The position numbers and the translations under genes are program-made. A stretch of 64,000 nt of DNA from Candidatus Colimorpha pelethequi (GTDB taxonomy: Bacteria; Bacteroidota; Bacteroidia; Bacteroidales; P3), in NCBI GenBank assembly GCA_018064245.1, contig JAGHVO010000026.1, forward strand, positions 1 through 64,000, read 5' to 3'. Below, piece after piece: positions 46,633-55,879 of the stretch. The number at the start of each line of letters is the position of its first letter. Position 1 is the first letter of the stretch. Under the pieces are notes generated by a model that was given only the letters and a program-made list of their open reading frames with translations, was not told the DNA's origin and searched no databases.

Positions 46633-48807
46633 ATGACCTCTCTCAAACTCATATTCCTCTCATGCATGGCAGCCTTGACGCTCCTTCCTTCCACACTCTA
46701 TGCCCAGACCAATAGCACTTGTGCGCAGGGTGCGCAGGAGGAGGACAAGGACAAGGCGAAAGTCGAGAACATGCTCGACTCCGTCTCTTTCGACGCCGAG
46801 GAGTCGGCGGACCCCAACAAGATTACCGGGCTGCCGGGCTACAACAGGGACCGGCGCGACAGCTCCAACTGGGTGGCAGCCACTCAGCGACTCGCCTATA
46901 CCATCTATTTCGAGAACGACCCCGTGCAGGCTACCGCTGCGGCGCAGAAGGTGCAGATCAGACACCGATTGCACCAGAAGGTAAACTACGCCTCGGTACT
47001 CTTGGGCACTTTCGGCTTTGGCGACAAGAGTTTCACCATTGAGGGCAACCGGACGAGCTACCAGCAACGACTCGACTTGCGCGCAAGCATGGGCATCTAT
47101 GTCGATGTGGTGGCAGGTCTCGACGTGGTCAACAATGAGGTGTTCTGGACCTTCCAGACCATCGATCCCGCCACGGGGCTGCCTCCGCTGGGCGTGGGCG
47201 ATGGATTCCTGCCCGTGAACGACTCGCTCCATTCGGGCGAGGGCTTCGTAAGCTTCTCGGTGGCTCCCAAGTCGGGGGACTGCAGCTCGGGGGAGGTCAT
47301 CACAGCCGACGCATCCATCGTTTTCGACCGCAATGCGGCGATTCCCACCAACGTGTGGCACAACACCATAGACGCCACGGCGCCCAGCAGCACCATAGCC
47401 GTGATTCCCGCCGTGGGAGGCGACTCCATCCGTTTCTCGGGGACAGATGACGCCACCGGGTGCGGCGTGGCGCGCTACAAGCTCTACCTCTCAGTCAACG
47501 AAGGGGCATACCAACTCTATGGCGTCTATCCTGAGGGAGCAGCGGCATTTGTCGCCTCGGTATCCGACGAAGAACACCGCTACATCTCCCTAGCGGAAGA
47601 CCATGTGGGCAACCTAGAGCGCAAAGACACCGCAGACGCCCATTCGGGGAACGCCGTGATGAACGTGGATTTGGCAACCTATCCCGCCTTGGCAGGCAGC
47701 GTGAACGGAGCAGGAAGTGTAGCGCGAGGCAGCATGGTCACGGTGACCGCCATCCCCGCTACAGGCTATCATTTCGTGCGCTGGACCGCAGGAGGCGTCA
47801 CACGCTCGACCGAAAGCTCCTACACATTCACTGTTGACGAGAACATCTCGCTTACCGCCTATTTCGAATCCAACGAATATCCGCTCACCATCCAGCAAGA
47901 CGAAGGCCTTGAAGTATCGGTACGCAACGCCGATTGGGTGGCACTCGCCTCCAATCAGACCATCCGTCATTTCGACACACTCTTTGTCAGCTATCAAGTT
48001 GCCGCCTGCCATCAGTTTGCCGCCCTCACCGTGAACGGCAACCCGTTGTCAAGCGACGGGAGACACATCGTTAACGGTCCCGTCACGGTGAACGCCACCT
48101 CCACCTTGGCTCCGCCCGAGGTCACCGCTTTTGACGCATTCATCTGCGAAGGCGAGGAATATTCCTTCGGAGGCGAAATCTTCGCCGAGAGTGGCACCTA
48201 CAACGATACGCTCCAGAGCGTAACAGGGTGCGACAGCGTTGCGCAACTGCATCTCGTGGTAAACCCCGCCACCATGGGCGGCGATACCATTACGGCGTGC
48301 GACAACTACGAGTGGAACGAAGTGGAATACGCCGAATCGGGCATCTATACCTTCAACTCCACCAATGCGGCGGGATGCGACAGCGTGGCGACACTCAGCC
48401 TCACCATCAACTACAGCACCGCCTGCGAGCTTTACGACACCGTTTCGGGCAGCTACGAGTGGGACGGAGAGACCTACACAGAAAGCGGCACCTACACCCA
48501 CACCTACCAGACCCTAGCAGGATGCGACAGCGTTGTCACGCTCCACTTAGTGGTCAACGGAATCGGCATAGCCGAGGTTGACCTTGAAGGACTCTCCATC
48601 TATCCCAACCCCACGCAAAGCAAAATCCAGATCACCCTCGAGGGCGCCGAACTGCTACAGGTAGAAGTGCTTGACCTCGTAGGACGCGTGATGCAGACCA
48701 CCACAACGCCGTGGATAGACCTCACGCCCTACAAAGAAGGCAGCTACCTCCTAAGAATCAGCACCACCCAAGGAACAGCGATAAAGAAAGTGGTCAAGAT
48801 TAGTTGA
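46633..48807 (+). CDS. Secreted adhesin-like protein with T9SS type A sorting domain
   Basis: A 724-residue exported protein: signal peptide MTSLKLIFLSCMAALTLLPSTLYAQ; a domain with RLAYTIYFENDPVQATAAAQ near residues 78-97, typical of Bacteroidota repeat proteins; an InlB-B-like module (YHFVRWTAGGVTRSTESSYT, about 380-400); three copies of a CDSVATLSLTIN type repeat (about 530-645); and a T9SS C-terminal sorting domain (ISIYPNPTQSKIQI ... VVKIS, about 655-724). The sorting domain sends it through type IX secretion to the cell surface. Of the three neighbouring giants it alone carries this signal, so it may anchor or accompany the other two. Confidence 0.85.
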   Translation: MTSLKLIFLSCMAALTLLPSTLYAQTNSTCAQGAQEEDKDKAKVENMLDSVSFDAEESADPNKITGLPGYNRDRRDSSNWVAATQRLAYTIYFENDPVQATAAAQKVQIRHRLHQKVNYASVLLGTFGFGDKSFTIEGNRTSYQQRLDLRASMGIYVDVVAGLDVVNNEVFWTFQTIDPATGLPPLGVGDGFLPVNDSLHSGEGFVSFSVAPKSGDCSSGEVITADASIVFDRNAAIPTNVWHNTIDATAPSSTIAVIPAVGGDSIRFSGTDDATGCGVARYKLYLSVNEGAYQLYGVYPEGAAAFVASVSDEEHRYISLAEDHVGNLERKDTADAHSGNAVMNVDLATYPALAGSVNGAGSVARGSMVTVTAIPATGYHFVRWTAGGVTRSTESSYTFTVDENISLTAYFESNEYPLTIQQDEGLEVSVRNADWVALASNQTIRHFDTLFVSYQVAACHQFAALTVNGNPLSSDGRHIVNGPVTVNATSTLAPPEVTAFDAFICEGEEYSFGGEIFAESGTYNDTLQSVTGCDSVAQLHLVVNPATMGGDTITACDNYEWNEVEYAESGIYTFNSTNAAGCDSVATLSLTINYSTACELYDTVSGSYEWDGETYTESGTYTHTYQTLAGCDSVVTLHLVVNGIGIAEVDLEGLSIYPNPTQSKIQITLEGAELLQVEVLDLVGRVMQTTTTPWIDLTPYKEGSYLLRISTTQGTAIKKVVKIS

Positions 48808-48953
48808 TTTGTTGGATTGAAGGAACGTGACTAGTGATTAGTGACCCGAAATGGTTCTGATAGATTGGGGAATTAATTAGTTTAGAGTTTCCTTTCAATA
48901 TTAGTATTGCTGAAGTATAGCGGCGGAAACTCCCAAAAGAGAGCAAAGGATTC

Positions 48954-49002
48954 GCGCCAACACCTTCTCCGCCTACCGACAGTTCGTTTACGAAACAACG
49001 GA
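48954..49002. repeat. Right copy of the 49-bp direct repeat (second clc 3' end)
   Basis: It lies in the 503-base non-coding gap 48808-49310. Read in frame it encodes RANTFSAYRQFVYETTE and a stop (TGA instead of TAA), the same residues as the clc end. The two differences before the stop (CGC to CGA, GAG to GAA) are synonymous. Nothing upstream of it resembles the rest of clc. The rest of the gap holds a 35-bp repeat copy and the LRR promoter, and no gene. Confidence 0.85.
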
Positions 49003-49054
49003 ATGAGCGAATTGAGATTTGCGAACCATTTGTGGCAATTTGTGTTTTGTTTTT

Positions 49055-49089
49055 TTTCAACGCAAATTATCGTGAATGAGTCCCAAATT
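49055..49089. repeat. Left copy of a 35-bp direct repeat flanking the LRR cassette
   Basis: TTTCAACGCAAATTATCGTG plus 15 further bases, matching 51452-51486 at 34 of 35 positions. The copies flank the LRR gene, the 65-residue gene and their terminator, about 2.4 kb in all. Confidence 0.8.
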
Positions 49090-49138
49090 TTTTCGTAAAC
49101 AATGTGTTTTGTTAAAAGATTCAAATTTGGTGGGTCCA

Positions 49139-49170
49139 TTTGGTTGATAGAGAATTCTTTTTTACTTTTG
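49139..49170 (+). promoter_or_regulatory. Strong Bacteroidota promoter for the LRR gene
   Basis: TTTG at 49139-49142, 20 bases, then TACTTTTG at 49163-49170: a full match to the consensus. The leader to the start codon would be about 135 bases, long enough for leader control, but I see no known riboswitch in it. Confidence 0.7.
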
Positions 49171-49310
49171 CACTTTTATTACCCTCTCCGGAATATTTTC
49201 GGGGTTGGGCAATTTGGTAAATATCAATTTGTTATAAATATTTATAAAAGCATCAACTTGTCGCCAAAACATTACAAACCCGCTACGACATCAATTAAAA
49301 TTTTAAAATA

Positions 49311-51080
49311 ATGAAAAAAATCTTATTACTTTTAACCTTGAGCCTCTGCTCGCTTGGAGCATGGGCACAAGACTTCTACAACGGAGACCATACATTAGGT
49401 TTTACCATTACAGGAACCAACGAGGTCTCTGTAGCCGCAGGAACTACAGCACCTACAGGCACCCTTGTAATTCCCTCAACCGTCGAAAATGCTGGCACTA
49501 CCTATACGGTGACCAGCCTCGCTTATAATGCTTTCTATGGTTGTAGCAGCCTCACGAGTGTGACCATTCCCAATTCGGTGAATAGCATCGAGGGTTATGC
49601 TTTCTATAATTGCAGCGACCTCACGAGCGTGACCATCCCCAATTCGGTGACCAGCATCGGAGCTAGTGCTTTCAATAGTTGCAGTAGCCTCACGAACGTG
49701 ACCATTCCCAATTCGGTAACCTCTATGGGAACTAATGTTTTCACTTATTGCAGAAGCCTCGCGAGCGTGACAATATCCAATTTAATAAACTATATTCCAG
49801 AATACACCTTCTATGATTGCCGTAATCTCACGAACATCACCATTCCCAATTCGGTAACCACCATCTACAAAAATGCTTTCGAAGGTTGCACTAGCCTCAC
49901 AAGCGTCACCATCCCCAATTCCGTGCGTACTATCGGAGGTAGTGCTTTCTATCGCTGTAGCGGTCTCACAAGCGTCACCATCGGCAATTCGGTAATGTTA
50001 ATCCAAATTTCTGCTTTCGAGAATTGCAGTGGTCTCACAAGCGTTACCATCGGCAATTCGGTGCGCTCTATCACGGGTACTCCTTTCATAAATTGCAGCA
50101 ATTTGAAAACCGTCTATAACTTTTCCAGTTTTTTATCCATCGGAACAACTTTGTATGGTTTAAATGCCACTCGAGTGATTGTTCCCACCAAATCCGGTAC
50201 CGGGACAAATACACTCTTCCAAATCCCCGAAACCTATACCTTTGTGGATAATGATAATTCTACTTCTGCAACGGAAATCCCACGTTCTACTATTCCAAAT
50301 ATTGCCAACCTCATCTACAAAGATGGCGGTTCCTGGTTGGCAAAAGAGATTGTTTTGACCGATGATTCGAATGCTTTCGTGGCTCCTGTTCCTTTCACCG
50401 CCGAAACTGTAACTTACACCCGCGAGTTCACCAACAGCAACCGCAGCACACTCTATCTGCCCTTTGCCGTTGCTGTGGCTTCCATTCCCGAGGATCTTGA
50501 AATCTATGATTTTTCCGGATTCAATGGAACCAGCATCTCCTTCGCCGAACATACGGGAGGCATCGCCGCCTACACCCCCTACCTCGTGGGCTACGACATC
50601 AGCAGCAAGGACGGCAACCCGACCAAATGCACCTTCAACCTGACCAATGTCGCCTTCCCCGTAACTCCCGCAGCTTCGACCAATGCTATTACAAATAACG
50701 GAATGACCTTCCAAGGCACCACACAGCGCACCTGTATGACCAGCTCGAACTACGGCTACTCCAACGGTTACTTCGTGCAGAGCGGCAACGGCGGCGACCA
50801 CACGGGCCACGCCCACGTCAATCCTTTCCGCTGCTATTTCACCTATTCAGCCAGCGGTCCTATGGGAATTCCTCCCACGCTCGGCATCGACCTCACCAAC
50901 AACGGCCTCACAGGCATCGAGACTCCCGACAAGCCCGTCCTTCAGAACAACATCCGCTACAGCGACGATGTGTTTGACACCATGGGTCGCCTGGTGCGCA
51001 AGCACGCCAAGGACCTTGAAGGACTGCCCAGAGGCATCTATATCTGGAAAGGCAAGAAAGTGCTGCATTTCAATGATTAG
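49311..51080 (+). CDS. Secreted BspA-like leucine-rich repeat protein
   Basis: A 589-residue exported protein with signal peptide MKKILLLLTLSLCSLGAWAQ. Residues about 45-290 hold roughly ten LRR_5 (BspA-type) repeats of about 23 residues, with consensus AF.GCSSLTSVTIPNSVTSIG; these mediate binding to host or microbial surfaces in oral and gut Bacteroidales. A beta-rich domain follows. The end (YSDDVFDTMGRLVRKHAKDL then LPRGIYIWKGKKVLHFND) is the short C-terminal signal common in T9SS cargo of Bacteroidales. It has its own strong promoter, and a terminator sits after the next gene. Confidence 0.87.
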   Translation: MKKILLLLTLSLCSLGAWAQDFYNGDHTLGFTITGTNEVSVAAGTTAPTGTLVIPSTVENAGTTYTVTSLAYNAFYGCSSLTSVTIPNSVNSIEGYAFYNCSDLTSVTIPNSVTSIGASAFNSCSSLTNVTIPNSVTSMGTNVFTYCRSLASVTISNLINYIPEYTFYDCRNLTNITIPNSVTTIYKNAFEGCTSLTSVTIPNSVRTIGGSAFYRCSGLTSVTIGNSVMLIQISAFENCSGLTSVTIGNSVRSITGTPFINCSNLKTVYNFSSFLSIGTTLYGLNATRVIVPTKSGTGTNTLFQIPETYTFVDNDNSTSATEIPRSTIPNIANLIYKDGGSWLAKEIVLTDDSNAFVAPVPFTAETVTYTREFTNSNRSTLYLPFAVAVASIPEDLEIYDFSGFNGTSISFAEHTGGIAAYTPYLVGYDISSKDGNPTKCTFNLTNVAFPVTPAASTNAITNNGMTFQGTTQRTCMTSSNYGYSNGYFVQSGNGGDHTGHAHVNPFRCYFTYSASGPMGIPPTLGIDLTNNGLTGIETPDKPVLQNNIRYSDDVFDTMGRLVRKHAKDLEGLPRGIYIWKGKKVLHFND

Positions 51081-51125
51081 AGAACAGCGACCAGACATCT
51101 TAAATAATTCTCAAAATTTAATAGC

Positions 51126-51323
51126 ATGGAAGACAAGAAACAATATATCAAGCCCACCGTCAAATGTGTGGTATTCAAGGCAGAGCTCGGATTTGCAATG
51201 AGCCAAGGATTCAGCAGTTATAATTCGTCTAAAGAAGATTACGATTTTGAAGAGGATGCCCACAATGTTAATGGCAACCATTTCGGCGGTTTCTTCACCA
51301 ACAACACCGACGACTGGGACTAG
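51126..51323 (+). CDS. 65-residue small protein downstream of the LRR gene
   Basis: A 65-residue acidic peptide beginning MEDKKQYIKPTVKCVVFKAE and ending in FGGFFTNNTDDWD. Bacteroidales encode many peptides of this size with a KKxYxKPxVxVV head and a variable acidic tail; their role is not established. There is no ordinary signal peptide. The ATG lies 45 bases after the LRR stop, and a strong terminator lies 26 bases after its own stop, so it is the last gene of that transcript. A role as a peptide precursor or LRR partner is inference from position only. Confidence 0.65.
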   Translation: MEDKKQYIKPTVKCVVFKAELGFAMSQGFSSYNSSKEDYDFEEDAHNVNGNHFGGFFTNNTDDWD

Positions 51324-51348
51324 TGTAGCAAAAAGACTTATGTTTCAA

Positions 51349-51372
51349 GGGAGCCAATGGCTCCCTTTTTTT
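51349..51372 (+). terminator. Rho-independent terminator of the LRR operon
   Basis: GGGAGCC-AAT-GGCTCCC (51349-51365) followed by seven T. Perfect 7-bp stem and three-base loop. Confidence 0.9.
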
Positions 51373-51451
51373 GTCTCATTTACGATTCAATTCACGCCCA
51401 ATTTTCGGGCACGTCCGCCGAAGGCAAAAAACATTACCACCTGTAGCATTC

Positions 51452-51486
51452 TTTCAACGCAAATTATCGTGAATGAGTCGCAAATT
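51452..51486. repeat. Right copy of the 35-bp direct repeat
   Basis: Matches 49055-49089 with one substitution. It lies after the LRR operon terminator, in the gap 51324-51651, which holds only terminators and this repeat. Confidence 0.8.
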
Positions 51487-51560
51487 GACATTAATGTTCT
51501 TGACAGTTTTATACAAAACCATTCGTGTTATTCGAGCTATTCGTGTTCGCTACCCCACAT

Positions 51561-51590
51561 AAAAGAGGGGCGCAAGAATTGCGTCCCTCT
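51561..51590 (-). terminator. Hairpin terminator after the DUF4234 gene
   Basis: AGAGGGGCGCAA (51564-51575) pairs with TTGCGTCCCTCT (51579-51590) with one G-T or mismatch position. On the minus strand it is followed by four T. It lies about 60 bases beyond the stop. Confidence 0.6.
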
Positions 51591-51651
51591 GATTTCCTTG
51601 GAAAAGGATTTGACATCAGTTTTTACTGACGACTTCTGCCACGGAAGCCCC

Positions 51652-52155
51652 TCATCCGTTGATGTTGTAGTGAGCGTTTACGGCGTTCATGGATTTGAAG
51701 AGCTTGTAGTAGTAAATGAAGGGACCTACGATAATCAAAGATCCCAATATGCCCCATCCCCAGAAGGTGCCACCACTTACGCCACGATGCTGAGTACGTG
51801 CGAGCTGTTCGTTACCGATACGATTGCTGATCTTGGTCATCCAAACCAAAGGAACGATACCCAAAGAGAGCCACGAGAAGATGAAAAATACCAGACAATA
51901 GTGCATGGTATGCTTGCCGTCACGCCGCTGGGCGACCAAATTGATCTCCTCCGACATGTGAGAGAAAAGCACGATGGAATAGATTCCCAATGTAATAATA
52001 CTCAACAAGATGTATTTTAGCAAACCTCTCTTGGTCCTGAGTTGGCGTGCAGGAGGATTGGCAACGGGAGCGCTGACTGGTTCCTGTTTAGGCGTTTCGG
52101 AAGGAGTTCCTTCGCATTGCGCTTGGGTTTGGTTGTTGATGATTTCGTCTTCCAT
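51652..52155 (-). CDS. DUF4234 membrane protein
   Basis: A 167-residue membrane protein. The first 45 residues are polar and rich in Q, P and E (disordered). Then come KRGLLKYILLSIITLGIYSIV, the characteristic DUF4234 opening, and two further hydrophobic segments (about residues 88-107 and 135-152). The family has no known function. Its start lies about 60 bases downstream of the stop of the large oxidoreductase gene on the same strand, so the two may be co-transcribed. Confidence 0.8.
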   Translation of the reverse strand: MEDEIINNQTQAQCEGTPSETPKQEPVSAPVANPPARQLRTKRGLLKYILLSIITLGIYSIVLFSHMSEEINLVAQRRDGKHTMHYCLVFFIFSWLSLGIVPLVWMTKISNRIGNEQLARTQHRGVSGGTFWGWGILGSLIIVGPFIYYYKLFKSMNAVNAHYNING

Positions 52156-52215
52156 AATTTTAAATTTTTAATGAAACAATAAGGTGATATAAATGTTTAA
52201 TCTTCTAATTTTCTT

Positions 52216-55200
52216 CTATTTGAATGCGTTCTCCGAGAGTCCTTTGCCAGTGATTTTGAGATCGTCCATATAAGAAGGCACTTCGCGGCCGAGGTACTTA
52301 TCAACGTAAAGTTTGGCAAGGTACTGACCGAGCATGAATCCGTGTCCACGGAGACCCGTGCAGAGACCCACCTCGGGGTCGATGATGTAGCGCGGCTCGG
52401 TATAGCGACCTGCCCAGACGGCGAGGAAGCCCACCTCACGCAGGTTGGGAATCCACTCGGCGAAGACTTCGGCGACAATCTCGAGGAACTCTTTGCTGTT
52501 GTATTTGATATTCTGACGCGCCTCGTAGCTGTCGCAGTCGGGCGAGGCACAGCCGATAATCTGGCCAGTGTGGCCCCACTGTTGTCCGTAAACGGCGCTG
52601 AAGCCCTTGTAGTGACGACGGTCGATAATCATGTCCAGCGGGCCACCGTTGGGTCCCATCATGGGAAGACGACGGGTGATGAAGGCCTGATGCTTCACGG
52701 GGTAGAGGCCAGTGTCGAGGTCGAGCTGGTCGATGAACTTCTCTGCGCCCCAGCCCATTGCGTTGACAAAGTGGTCGCAGGTGTACTGAATATAATGACC
52801 CTCGTGGTTGCGGACCAGTGCCTCGTAGTGTCCGCCTACTTTCTGCACCTGCAGCAGCTCGCAGTCCTCGTAGTAGCGGCCGCCGTTCTGCACACCGATG
52901 GCACGGATATGGTCGATGACACGGCCCGGCGTGGCCTGCCAGCAGTCGCGGGTGATGAGAGCGTGGGAGTAAGTGTCCTTGGTGTCGTCCCATAGCGGGG
53001 AAATCTTTTTCTTGAAGTCCTTGCGGTCAATCATATAGGCGTCGCTCCAGGCGCGGGAGGCGTCGAGCGAACGGTAGGTGGCGTCGTCGTGCACGAGGTT
53101 GACATAGTGGGTGAGGCGGTAGTTGATGTTAAACTCGGCCTGCATATTCTTGAAGATCTCGTGGTTGTGGACGGCGATGTCGGCGATGTCGGGGTTGGAG
53201 AAAGCGGGACGGCCGCCGCCGATGCAACGCCAGGAGGCGCCACGGCTGTAGTTAATCATGACAGGTTTCTTGCCAGCCTCGGAGAAGTAGCGGAACAGTG
53301 CGCTGCCGGCGATGCCGCCACCAGCGATGAGCACCTCGATGTTCTCGTGTCTCACGTCGTTCATCTTCGGGAATACGAAGACCTCTTTGGTGTGCTCGTT
53401 GTAGAGGTCGCCGAGGGTGACCTGGTTGGACAGCGGAGCACGTGGTGTGGCGTCGCCTACCAGTTCGATGCCGTAGCTGCGAAGTATCTGCCGGGCACGG
53501 GGTATGCAGCGTTTGCCACGGCAGGGGCCCATGCCGAGACGGGTGATGTGCTTGAGCTCGTCAACCGAGATAGTCTTGCGGTCGCCTATGACCTCCAAGA
53601 CGCGGTCGAGCTTAATGTCCTCGCAGTGGCAGACGTATGTCTCGCTGGCCACCTCGTGGAGAGGCTTGAACGCCAACGGTGCAGGATAGTTCTCTTTCAC
53701 AATAAATCCCTTGATATCTGTGATCTGTGATCTGTGATCTGTGATCTGAGAGACCTTCACGCGCGCCACATTGGTCTTGTTGGGTTTGCGGAGAATCTTT
53801 TCAATCACGCCCTCGCCTACCTTCTTGCCGTTGTTGTCAATCAAGAACACTTCGCGACCCTCTTCCACCTCATATTCGATGGGGAGAAAGCAGATGCCCT
53901 TCTGTGTGTCGTAGCCGAAAATCGCCAAGCCGGGGCAGTTGCTGACACACTGCATACAGCCGATACACTTATCGTAATCAACGGTAGGCGTGCTGGAGGT
54001 TGTGGGCTTGGTGATGGCACCCTGCGGACAAGAGAACGAGCATGGGTTGCAGGCAAAACCATAGAGGCAGTCCATCTGCACGAACGGCTTGATTTTCATA
54101 CGCTCAGGCGTGGGCAGATTTGGCTTCTCAAGGATGCGGATGGGGTGCTGCTGAGAGTCGATATACTGACGAGAGATGTCGAGATAGTCGTCGTAGTTGT
54201 AGCGGACTCCGAGTGCTTGCGCCACTTCGTAGGCTGCCTGACGGCCTCGCAATACAGCACTCGTACCCTCACCGATACGGATGGCATCACCCACACCATA
54301 GACATTGTGGCCAAAGACCTCGCGACCCTTCACCAGCAGCTGGTTGTCGGGGATGAGGCCGGTGCAGATGTTGATGATGTCGATGTCGTCGATAATCTGT
54401 TCTGTGCCGGGGATGGCCTTGAAGTTCTCGCACTTGGCTATAACGGCACCCGTGACACCGGTGTGGTCGGCGTTGGGTATGGCACGGACGAGGGTGTAGC
54501 CCGTCATGATGGGAATGCCGAGACGGCGCACGCGGTTGGCCTGGACAGGGAAACCGCCTTCGCGGGGCATAGCCTCGATGATGGCTTTGATGGTAGCACC
54601 CGCCTGCATGCCCTGATAAGAGGTGAGGTAGCCGATGTTGCCAGCTCCCACGGTGAGGACACGTTTGCCGAGAAGCGTATGTTCCTGGTTCATCATCTTC
54701 TGGAAGACCGCAGCGGTATAGACGCCGGGGACGTCGTCGTTCTCGAAGGTTGGCATGAAGGGCACTGCGCCCGTGGCCACCACAAGATGTTCTGCATCAA
54801 CGTAGGAGACATCACCCGTAACGATATTCTTCACCGCCACACGGCCACCTTCCAAAAGATCCCACACCGTGCTATTCAGCAGGATGCCCTCGGGATTGTC
54901 GCCAGCGAGGGTCTTGGCGATATCAAAGCCACGCATACCGCCGAAACGTTTCTCCTTCTCGAAGAAGAAGAACTGGTGAGTCTGCATATTGAACTGTCCG
55001 CCGATACGACTGTTGTTGTCTATCACCAAATTACTGATGCCAAAAGCGTTGAGCTGCTCACGACAGGCAAGACCTGCTGGACCTGCGCCGATGATGGCGA
55101 CCTGGGTCTTATAGACCTTCACTTCACGCTGTTGCGGCTCGCGGATGTCGGGCATCTCGCTTGCCTCGGTGTCAACGTGATGCACCTCCTTCACGCCGTC

Positions 55201-55452
55201 AACCAGCGTAATACAGATGCGGCGCACCTGTCCGTCAACAACCATCTCGCAGGCACCGCACTTGCCGATACCGCAGTTCAGGCTACGATTGCGTCCATCG
55301 ATGCTGTGGCTATGCACCGGAAAACCAGCTTGATGCAGTGCCGCGGCAATCGTGTAACCCTTGCGGCCCTGGACTTTTTGTCCATCGTAAATGAATTCCA
55401 CCAACTCACTTTGCGGAATGTCGAGAATTGGGTGTTTTTCGATTTTATACAT
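52216..55452 (-). CDS. Fused iron-sulfur/flavin amine dehydrogenase (HcnABC/sarcosine oxidase-like)
   Basis: A 1078-residue cytoplasmic redox enzyme joining what are usually three subunits. In order: a 2Fe-2S domain with C60, C65, C68 and C80; a pyridine-nucleotide-disulfide-type FAD domain (GAGPAGL at 122-128, to about 440); two 4Fe-4S clusters (CNPCSFSCP and CIGCMQCVSNCP, about 465-515); a BFD-like 2Fe-2S domain (CHCED ... GPCRGKRC, about 635-690); and a D-amino-acid-oxidase-type FAD domain (AGGGIAGSALF near 720, to the end). The set matches HcnA, HcnB and HcnC and related proline/hydroxyproline dehydrogenases, so it probably oxidises a small amino acid or amine. Residues about 569-580 are encoded by 7-bp tandem repeats. 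Confidence 0.85.
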   Translation of the reverse strand: MYKIEKHPILDIPQSELVEFIYDGQKVQGRKGYTIAAALHQAGFPVHSHSIDGRNRSLNCGIGKCGACEMVVDGQVRRICITLVDGVKEVHHVDTEASEMPDIREPQQREVKVYKTQVAIIGAGPAGLACREQLNAFGISNLVIDNNSRIGGQFNMQTHQFFFFEKEKRFGGMRGFDIAKTLAGDNPEGILLNSTVWDLLEGGRVAVKNIVTGDVSYVDAEHLVVATGAVPFMPTFENDDVPGVYTAAVFQKMMNQEHTLLGKRVLTVGAGNIGYLTSYQGMQAGATIKAIIEAMPREGGFPVQANRVRRLGIPIMTGYTLVRAIPNADHTGVTGAVIAKCENFKAIPGTEQIIDDIDIINICTGLIPDNQLLVKGREVFGHNVYGVGDAIRIGEGTSAVLRGRQAAYEVAQALGVRYNYDDYLDISRQYIDSQQHPIRILEKPNLPTPERMKIKPFVQMDCLYGFACNPCSFSCPQGAITKPTTSSTPTVDYDKCIGCMQCVSNCPGLAIFGYDTQKGICFLPIEYEVEEGREVFLIDNNGKKVGEGVIEKILRKPNKTNVARVKVSQITDHRSQITDIKGFIVKENYPAPLAFKPLHEVASETYVCHCEDIKLDRVLEVIGDRKTISVDELKHITRLGMGPCRGKRCIPRARQILRSYGIELVGDATPRAPLSNQVTLGDLYNEHTKEVFVFPKMNDVRHENIEVLIAGGGIAGSALFRYFSEAGKKPVMINYSRGASWRCIGGGRPAFSNPDIADIAVHNHEIFKNMQAEFNINYRLTHYVNLVHDDATYRSLDASRAWSDAYMIDRKDFKKKISPLWDDTKDTYSHALITRDCWQATPGRVIDHIRAIGVQNGGRYYEDCELLQVQKVGGHYEALVRNHEGHYIQYTCDHFVNAMGWGAEKFIDQLDLDTGLYPVKHQAFITRRLPMMGPNGGPLDMIIDRRHYKGFSAVYGQQWGHTGQIIGCASPDCDSYEARQNIKYNSKEFLEIVAEVFAEWIPNLREVGFLAVWAGRYTEPRYIIDPEVGLCTGLRGHGFMLGQYLAKLYVDKYLGREVPSYMDDLKITGKGLSENAFK
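53714..53748. repeat. 7-bp tandem repeats inside the dehydrogenase gene
   Basis: Four perfect copies of TGATCTG (53721-53748) after one imperfect copy (53714-53720). On the coding strand they give SQITDHRSQITD in a linker between the second iron-sulfur part and the BFD domain. A 7-bp unit shifts the frame if one copy is gained or lost. The same oligomers occur between genes in this window. Confidence 0.85.
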
Positions 55453-55879
55453 AATATATAGTGTTTAATGATAATCACTTACAAGGCAAGCGAATGATTT
55501 TGAGCATAACAAAGTAAGATAAAATTTATCAAAAAAGCAAATAAATTCAACATTTTTTTTGATAACAAACCACTTACAATCGAATGAAAGTCAATCCCAA
55601 TGAGGAGTAGCGAGAAATTGGAGTCGAATAACAAAAGAAGAAAATATTTGGAAAAATCCAAAGTGGAGATAACTCAATCGACAATATCGGTTCAGAAGTT
55701 TTGGACTAAAAGAAAAGAAATCTAGAAATCTTAAAATTTAATAAATTTAACTATACGGAAATCATGTCAAAATTTTAACTTAATAAATCTTAAAACGACT
55801 GCGCCAATATTGTAAATTGTTGATTTTGTGCATTTTAAGCAAATTTCATAAATTACTGATTTTCAACATTATAAAGAGA

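Noticed and set aside
53734..55461. 575-codon open frame opposite the amine dehydrogenase
   Set aside because: The minus-strand gene has clear iron-sulfur and flavin motifs throughout; the plus-strand frame has none.
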